From JAVBJN01 sp031546985 (GTDB lineage Bacteria; Bacteroidota; Bacteroidia; Chitinophagales; Chitinophagaceae), in NCBI GenBank assembly GCA_031546985.1, contig JAVBJN010000022.1, forward strand, positions 1 through 64,000: 64,000 bases of DNA, in the 5' to 3' direction. Both the position numbers and the translations under genes were made by a program. Of the stretch, positions 60,875 through 64,000 are shown piece by piece (position 1 is the stretch's first letter; every line of letters begins with the position of its first letter). The notes beneath the pieces were generated by a model. It saw nothing but the letters and a program-made list of their open reading frames with translations. It was not told where the DNA came from and did not search any database.

Positions 60875-61858
60875 ATGCCCAACGTTAAGTGTAATTTGCC
60901 CTGGGTGGAGTCTCCTTTTTTTGAAAAAGAATTACAGCAATCTAACCTGTCTGATGAGGATAAAGCTTTTGTTAAAGAGTATGCCGATAATGGCTTTGTG
61001 GTTATTGATCCTAAAATAGACGACCTGGTAATAGAAGGGCTTAAAAGAGGCCTATCTCATTCGTTTGATGAGCTTTTAACGCAAAGCAAACAGCAAAAGT
61101 TGCCCGCCAACCTGATAAACAGGATACAGGATGCGTGGACGTTTAATGAGCATGTAAAAGAGATTGCCGCATCCCAATATATAATGGATAAGTTAAGGCT
61201 CTTGTACCGCAGGCGACCCATCCCTTTCCAAACCCTTAATTTTAATGTAGGTACCCAGCAACGGACCCATTCCGATATGATCCACTTTAGCAGCATGCCT
61301 GAGCGTTTTATGTGTGGGGTTTGGATGGCCCTCGAAGATGTGCATGAGGATAACGGTCCGCTGCATTATTACCCTAAGAGTCATAAACTGCCTTTTTACA
61401 GCATGAGCGATATGTACGTAAAGGGCTCGGCTAGTAAGAAGATGAAGAACGGCTATATGGACTACACCGATTTTTACGAAGATTTTATAACAGCGGTAAT
61501 CGATAGCCAGGGGTTGGAGAAAAAAACATTGACCATAGAAAAAGGAAAAGCCCTCATTTGGTCGGCCAACTTATTGCATGGTGGCGAAAAAATAAACCAG
61601 CCCGGCTCTACACGCCATAGCCAGGTAACCCACTATTACTTTGAAGATTGTGTTTATTACACACCACTTTTTTCAGATCTGGCCATTAAGAAAATATACA
61701 TGCGCGATATTCTCGACATTGCTACCGGAGAAAGAATACCCAACAAGTACCTGGGCGATGTGGTAAAGAGCGATATGAATACTACATTGAAAAGAAGGGT
61801 ACAGGATATGATGCCCAAACCCTTGCTGGCCTTGTACCATTCCCTTAAAGGCAAATAA
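60875..61858 (+). CDS. phytanoyl-CoA dioxygenase (PhyH) family oxygenase
   Basis: The 327-residue Fe(II)/2-oxoglutarate oxygenase shows H132-x-D134 (RTHSDMIHF) and H235 (NLLHGGE) as iron ligands and R247 (STRHSQ) as the likely 2-oxoglutarate ligand. It is unlike the PhyH protein at 29.8 kb apart from these motifs. Substrate is unknown; members act on lipids, sugars and natural products. It stands alone between two gene-free gaps and is followed by a terminator. Confidence 0.85.
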   Translation: MPNVKCNLPWVESPFFEKELQQSNLSDEDKAFVKEYADNGFVVIDPKIDDLVIEGLKRGLSHSFDELLTQSKQQKLPANLINRIQDAWTFNEHVKEIAASQYIMDKLRLLYRRRPIPFQTLNFNVGTQQRTHSDMIHFSSMPERFMCGVWMALEDVHEDNGPLHYYPKSHKLPFYSMSDMYVKGSASKKMKNGYMDYTDFYEDFITAVIDSQGLEKKTLTIEKGKALIWSANLLHGGEKINQPGSTRHSQVTHYYFEDCVYYTPLFSDLAIKKIYMRDILDIATGERIPNKYLGDVVKSDMNTTLKRRVQDMMPKPLLALYHSLKGK

Positions 61859-61880
61859 AACGGTGATATGCTTTTTGATA

Positions 61881-61908
61881 AAAATCTCCTGTATTGGAGG
61901 TTTTTTTG
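61881..61908 (+). terminator. terminator after the PhyH gene
   Basis: AAATCTCC / GGAGGTTT stem (one wobble) with a 6-nt loop and TTTTTTT. Confidence 0.8.
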
Positions 61909-62005
61909 TTGGTATTAAGGGTATGTGGCAACCCCAGGTAATTATAAAGAGTAGGACAACTATGCTTAAATAGCATTAGAAGGATAGTTGTACCGCTCAA
62001 ACCAT

Positions 62006-62013
62006 TACTTTTG
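62006..62013 (+). promoter_or_regulatory. -7 promoter element TACTTTTG for the YcxB-like gene
   Basis: Fits TAnnTTTG, 40 bp upstream of the ATG at 62054. Confidence 0.5.
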
Positions 62014-62053
62014 CCCGATAGTTTAAAACGATTCAAAAACAGCAACCCGCACC

Positions 62054-62539
62054 ATGCTCATCAAAAACCAATTGTCGCAAAAAGAATTTATTAGGGTAAA
62101 CCTGCAGGTACTGTACAGCCGCAAAGCCATACAAATTCTTACCGGGCTTATGTTGTTTGCAATAGTGGTGGTGCCGTTAATGCCTTTGATTGTAAAACGC
62201 CCGGCCGATTGGGGTACCATGATCGCACCCATACTGATCCTGTTTTTCTTACCTGGTTCCACCTACTACAGCGCCCGTAAAAATTACGATGCCAATAAGC
62301 AGTTGGGCGAGCCTACCACCTATACGTTTGAGCAAGATTCTTTTACGGTTAAGGGTGAGTCTTATTCTGCTATAATGGAGTGGAATAATGTGTATAAAGT
62401 AACCAAAACGAAAGATTATCTTTTGATCTGGACCAGTGAGCAGATCGCGAGTATACTGGCTTTGAAAAACTTCTCGGATGCTCAGATCATTGAACTAAAG
62501 AGAATTTTGGATGCCAATGAGGTGCCAAACCCGCTATAA
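62054..62539 (+). CDS. YcxB-like membrane protein
   Basis: The 161-residue protein has two hydrophobic segments close together (about 35-55, LTGLMLFAIVVVPLMPLIV, and 62-75, MIAPILILFFLPG), followed by a C-terminal domain of ~80 residues with YTFEQDSFTVKGESYSAIMEWNNVYKVTKTKDYLLIW, the YcxB pattern. The family has no established function. The gene stands alone with its own promoter box. Confidence 0.8.
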   Translation: MLIKNQLSQKEFIRVNLQVLYSRKAIQILTGLMLFAIVVVPLMPLIVKRPADWGTMIAPILILFFLPGSTYYSARKNYDANKQLGEPTTYTFEQDSFTVKGESYSAIMEWNNVYKVTKTKDYLLIWTSEQIASILALKNFSDAQIIELKRILDANEVPNPL

Positions 62540-62596
62540 GGCTTATAGAATAAGGCATACCTGGTCCCGAATGATTATTATTAAATATAAACATTC

Positions 62597-62604
62597 TACA
62601 TTTG
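62597..62604 (+). promoter_or_regulatory. -7 promoter element TACATTTG for the PKD lipoprotein gene
   Basis: Fits TAnnTTTG, 19 bp upstream of the ATG at 62624. Confidence 0.5.
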
Positions 62605-62623
62605 CCAGATTAAACTACCTCCC

Positions 62624-62983
62624 ATGAAATACGTGTTGTTCATATGTTGTGCCGCTGGTTTATTGTTTACACAGGTGTCTTGTAAAAAAACAGTGGAAAA
62701 TGCCGTAGACTGTTTTGCAGAAAGCCTGCTGGTAAGTGTTTCGGGCACTACCGATACCATTAATATTAAAAAGATGAACTTTGAGGCTCGTTACCTTGGC
62801 AGCCACACTGTAAAAAACGTGGAATGGAATTTTGGCGATGGCGCCACCGCTATCGAGAATGGTACCACCACCTCGCATGTATATAGCAGCCCCGGTACCT
62901 ACAAAGCAAAAGCTAAAATTAACATTGTAGACGGCAAAAGCACTTGCTCGCCCGTGCCGGAAAAAGATATTACCATCAATTAA
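62624..62983 (+). CDS. small PKD-domain lipoprotein
   Basis: The 119-residue protein has a signal peptide with lipobox FTQVSC (lipidated C20) followed by KK, and one PKD domain (about 40-119) with the signature VEWNFGDGATAIENG and HVYSSPGTYKAKAKI. PKD domains mediate protein or carbohydrate contacts at the cell surface. It is about as small as a single-domain member can be, so it probably acts as a binding or structural protein. A strong terminator follows. Confidence 0.85.
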   Translation: MKYVLFICCAAGLLFTQVSCKKTVENAVDCFAESLLVSVSGTTDTINIKKMNFEARYLGSHTVKNVEWNFGDGATAIENGTTTSHVYSSPGTYKAKAKINIVDGKSTCSPVPEKDITIN

Positions 62984-63005
62984 GCTTTGCAAGTCATAAG
63001 TCATT

Positions 63006-63048
63006 AAAACAAAACCCCGGACTCGTTATGAATCCGGGGTTTTGTTTT
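63006..63048. terminator. strong bidirectional terminator
   Basis: Stem AAAACAAAACCCCGGA / TCCGGGGTTTTGTTTT with a loop of about 11 nt, between convergent genes ending at 62983 and 63074. Confidence 0.92.
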
Positions 63049-63073
63049 GTTGGGAGGTTATTGCACCATCAGT

Positions 63074-64000
63074 TTATTGCCCGCTTTTACCAGAACCTGC
63101 TGCTGGCTCTTTGGTTGCCACTGCAGGATTTTCCAGTATGCTTTTTTCAAATACTAACAGGCTTGTGGCGAGTTTGCGTTTCTGCTCTTCTTTTACTTTA
63201 GCAGGCATAAAACTATACTCGATGCTGTTGAACATGAATCTTCTGAAATCTTCGTATTTCAGTTGCGGATAGCGCAGGGCCGCTGTTACAAACTCCTGCG
63301 TGAGGTTGGAACGCAAAATACCCGGATCATCGGTAGAGATCACCACCGGCACATTGTTTTTGAAATACAGCATAATGGGGTGCTCACCGTTTTTAACACC
63401 CAGTATAAAATCGTTGCTGCTCAGGTTTATTTCTACGGGAATTTTTCGGTTTGCCATTTCTTTCAATAACGCGGGCGATTGTTTTTCAAATGCAATATCC
63501 ACACCATGCCCAATGCGGTTGGCACCTGCTGTAAAAACAGCCTCGTAGATATGCGATTGCAGGTCTTCGGGAGGTGTTAGTCCTATGCGCAATTCACCGG
63601 CATGCATGGCGGTGTTTACATCCCTGTTGGAAGCATCTTTGATGGTGCCTTTCAGGTAGCGGAACATTTGCATATGGCCCCAGTAATCGCGTAGTGAATA
63701 GTCGCCGTTTTCGGCCTGTACAATGTTTACACCCACCAGCTTGGGGTTCAACTTACACCCCATAAACCCAACATATAATTGTGCAAATACGAGGAGTGGG
63801 TTGGGGTTGTTGCGCGAAGCATAAGTCTGGTAGTAAGTTGTCACGCCGGGGGCTGCATCGCGGCTGTTTTGATCGAGCTGGTCTATCATGGTTACAAAAC
63901 TCTTTACATCGCCCTGCACCTTTTCGTCTTTGCCCCATACTGTGCTCAGGTTTTTAAAGAAGGTGGCAATGCCAGCACTGTCCCTGGCATTGATGAGCCC
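63074..64000 (-). CDS. adenosine deaminase family protein, C-terminal part (5' end outside window)
   Basis: The frame is open to the window edge on the minus strand, so about 309 C-terminal residues are visible; an internal GTG near 63920 is not the true start. Deaminase motifs are in order: AMHAGE (zinc region and catalytic Glu), NRIGHGVD, NLSSND and ISTDDPGIL (metal Asp). They define the adenosine/AMP deaminase superfamily, which converts adenosine to inosine. The C-terminus has a tail rich in Ala, Pro and Gly. Bacteroidota often have longer, exported versions, which may apply here, but the N-terminus is not visible. Confidence 0.85.
   Translation of the reverse strand, partial: GLINARDSAGIATFFKNLSTVWGKDEKVQGDVKSFVTMIDQLDQNSRDAAPGVTTYYQTYASRNNPNPLLVFAQLYVGFMGCKLNPKLVGVNIVQAENGDYSLRDYWGHMQMFRYLKGTIKDASNRDVNTAMHAGELRIGLTPPEDLQSHIYEAVFTAGANRIGHGVDIAFEKQSPALLKEMANRKIPVEINLSSNDFILGVKNGEHPIMLYFKNNVPVVISTDDPGILRSNLTQEFVTAALRYPQLKYEDFRRFMFNSIEYSFMPAKVKEEQKRKLATSLLVFEKSILENPAVATKEPAAGSGKSGQ

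Overview
The window looks like chromosomal DNA of a Bacteroidota bacterium, most likely of the Chitinophagaceae group (inference). Supporting signs are a DUF4290 protein, Bacteroidota-type promoters (TTTG about 18-20 bp upstream of TAnnTTTG), few Shine-Dalgarno sequences, and a kynurenine-catabolism gene pair common in that group. No rRNA, intact tRNA, CRISPR array, insertion sequence or phage gene was seen.

Left part (1-16.8 kb): the 3' end of a membrane-anchored protein; a tightly overlapped five-gene operon (B12-type radical SAM enzyme, glycosyltransferase, methyltransferase, membrane-anchored deaminase, methyltransferase) that I cannot assign to a known pathway; an atypical SDR; then housekeeping genes (DUF4290 protein, murA, TlpA-like thioredoxin, gmk, CNNM/CorC transporter, thioredoxin-like protein). 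Next come 3-hydroxyanthranilate dioxygenase and ACMS decarboxylase, tatC, rpiB and an orphan hutU on the minus strand.

Central part (17-57 kb): a very large surface-polysaccharide locus. It holds rmlB and rmlA for dTDP-4-keto-6-deoxyglucose; a CpsB-type phosphatase, Wza-like exporter and Wzc-like tyrosine kinase with a Gly-Tyr repeat tail; a Wzm/Wzt ABC exporter; and a 3,4-ketoisomerase plus DegT aminotransferase that would make a dTDP-3-amino-3,6-dideoxyhexose, with two left-handed beta-helix acyltransferases available to acylate it. It also has nine glycosyltransferases, four membrane acyltransferase-3 proteins, an FkbM methyltransferase, a PhyH oxygenase, a formyltransferase-like/beta-propeller fusion, an asparagine synthase-like amidotransferase and a polytopic membrane protein that could be a polymerase. 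A minus-strand unit at the right end encodes a WecA-like initiating phosphoglycosyltransferase, a UDP-sugar dehydrogenase and a UDP-HexNAc C4-epimerase (route to UDP-GalNAcA). Sampled lines around 30-40 kb are visibly more AT-rich than the flanks, as expected for an exchangeable glycan locus.

Right part (57-64 kb): an SRPBCC protein, a MerR-type photoreceptor-like regulator with an intact B12 motif, an ECF sigma factor and type 1 IPP isomerase. This is the regulatory half of a light-controlled carotenoid locus, but without carotenoid genes in the window. Then come an Rrf2 regulator with three Fe-S-type cysteines, a PhyH oxygenase, a YcxB-like protein, a PKD lipoprotein and the C-terminal part of an adenosine deaminase family protein.
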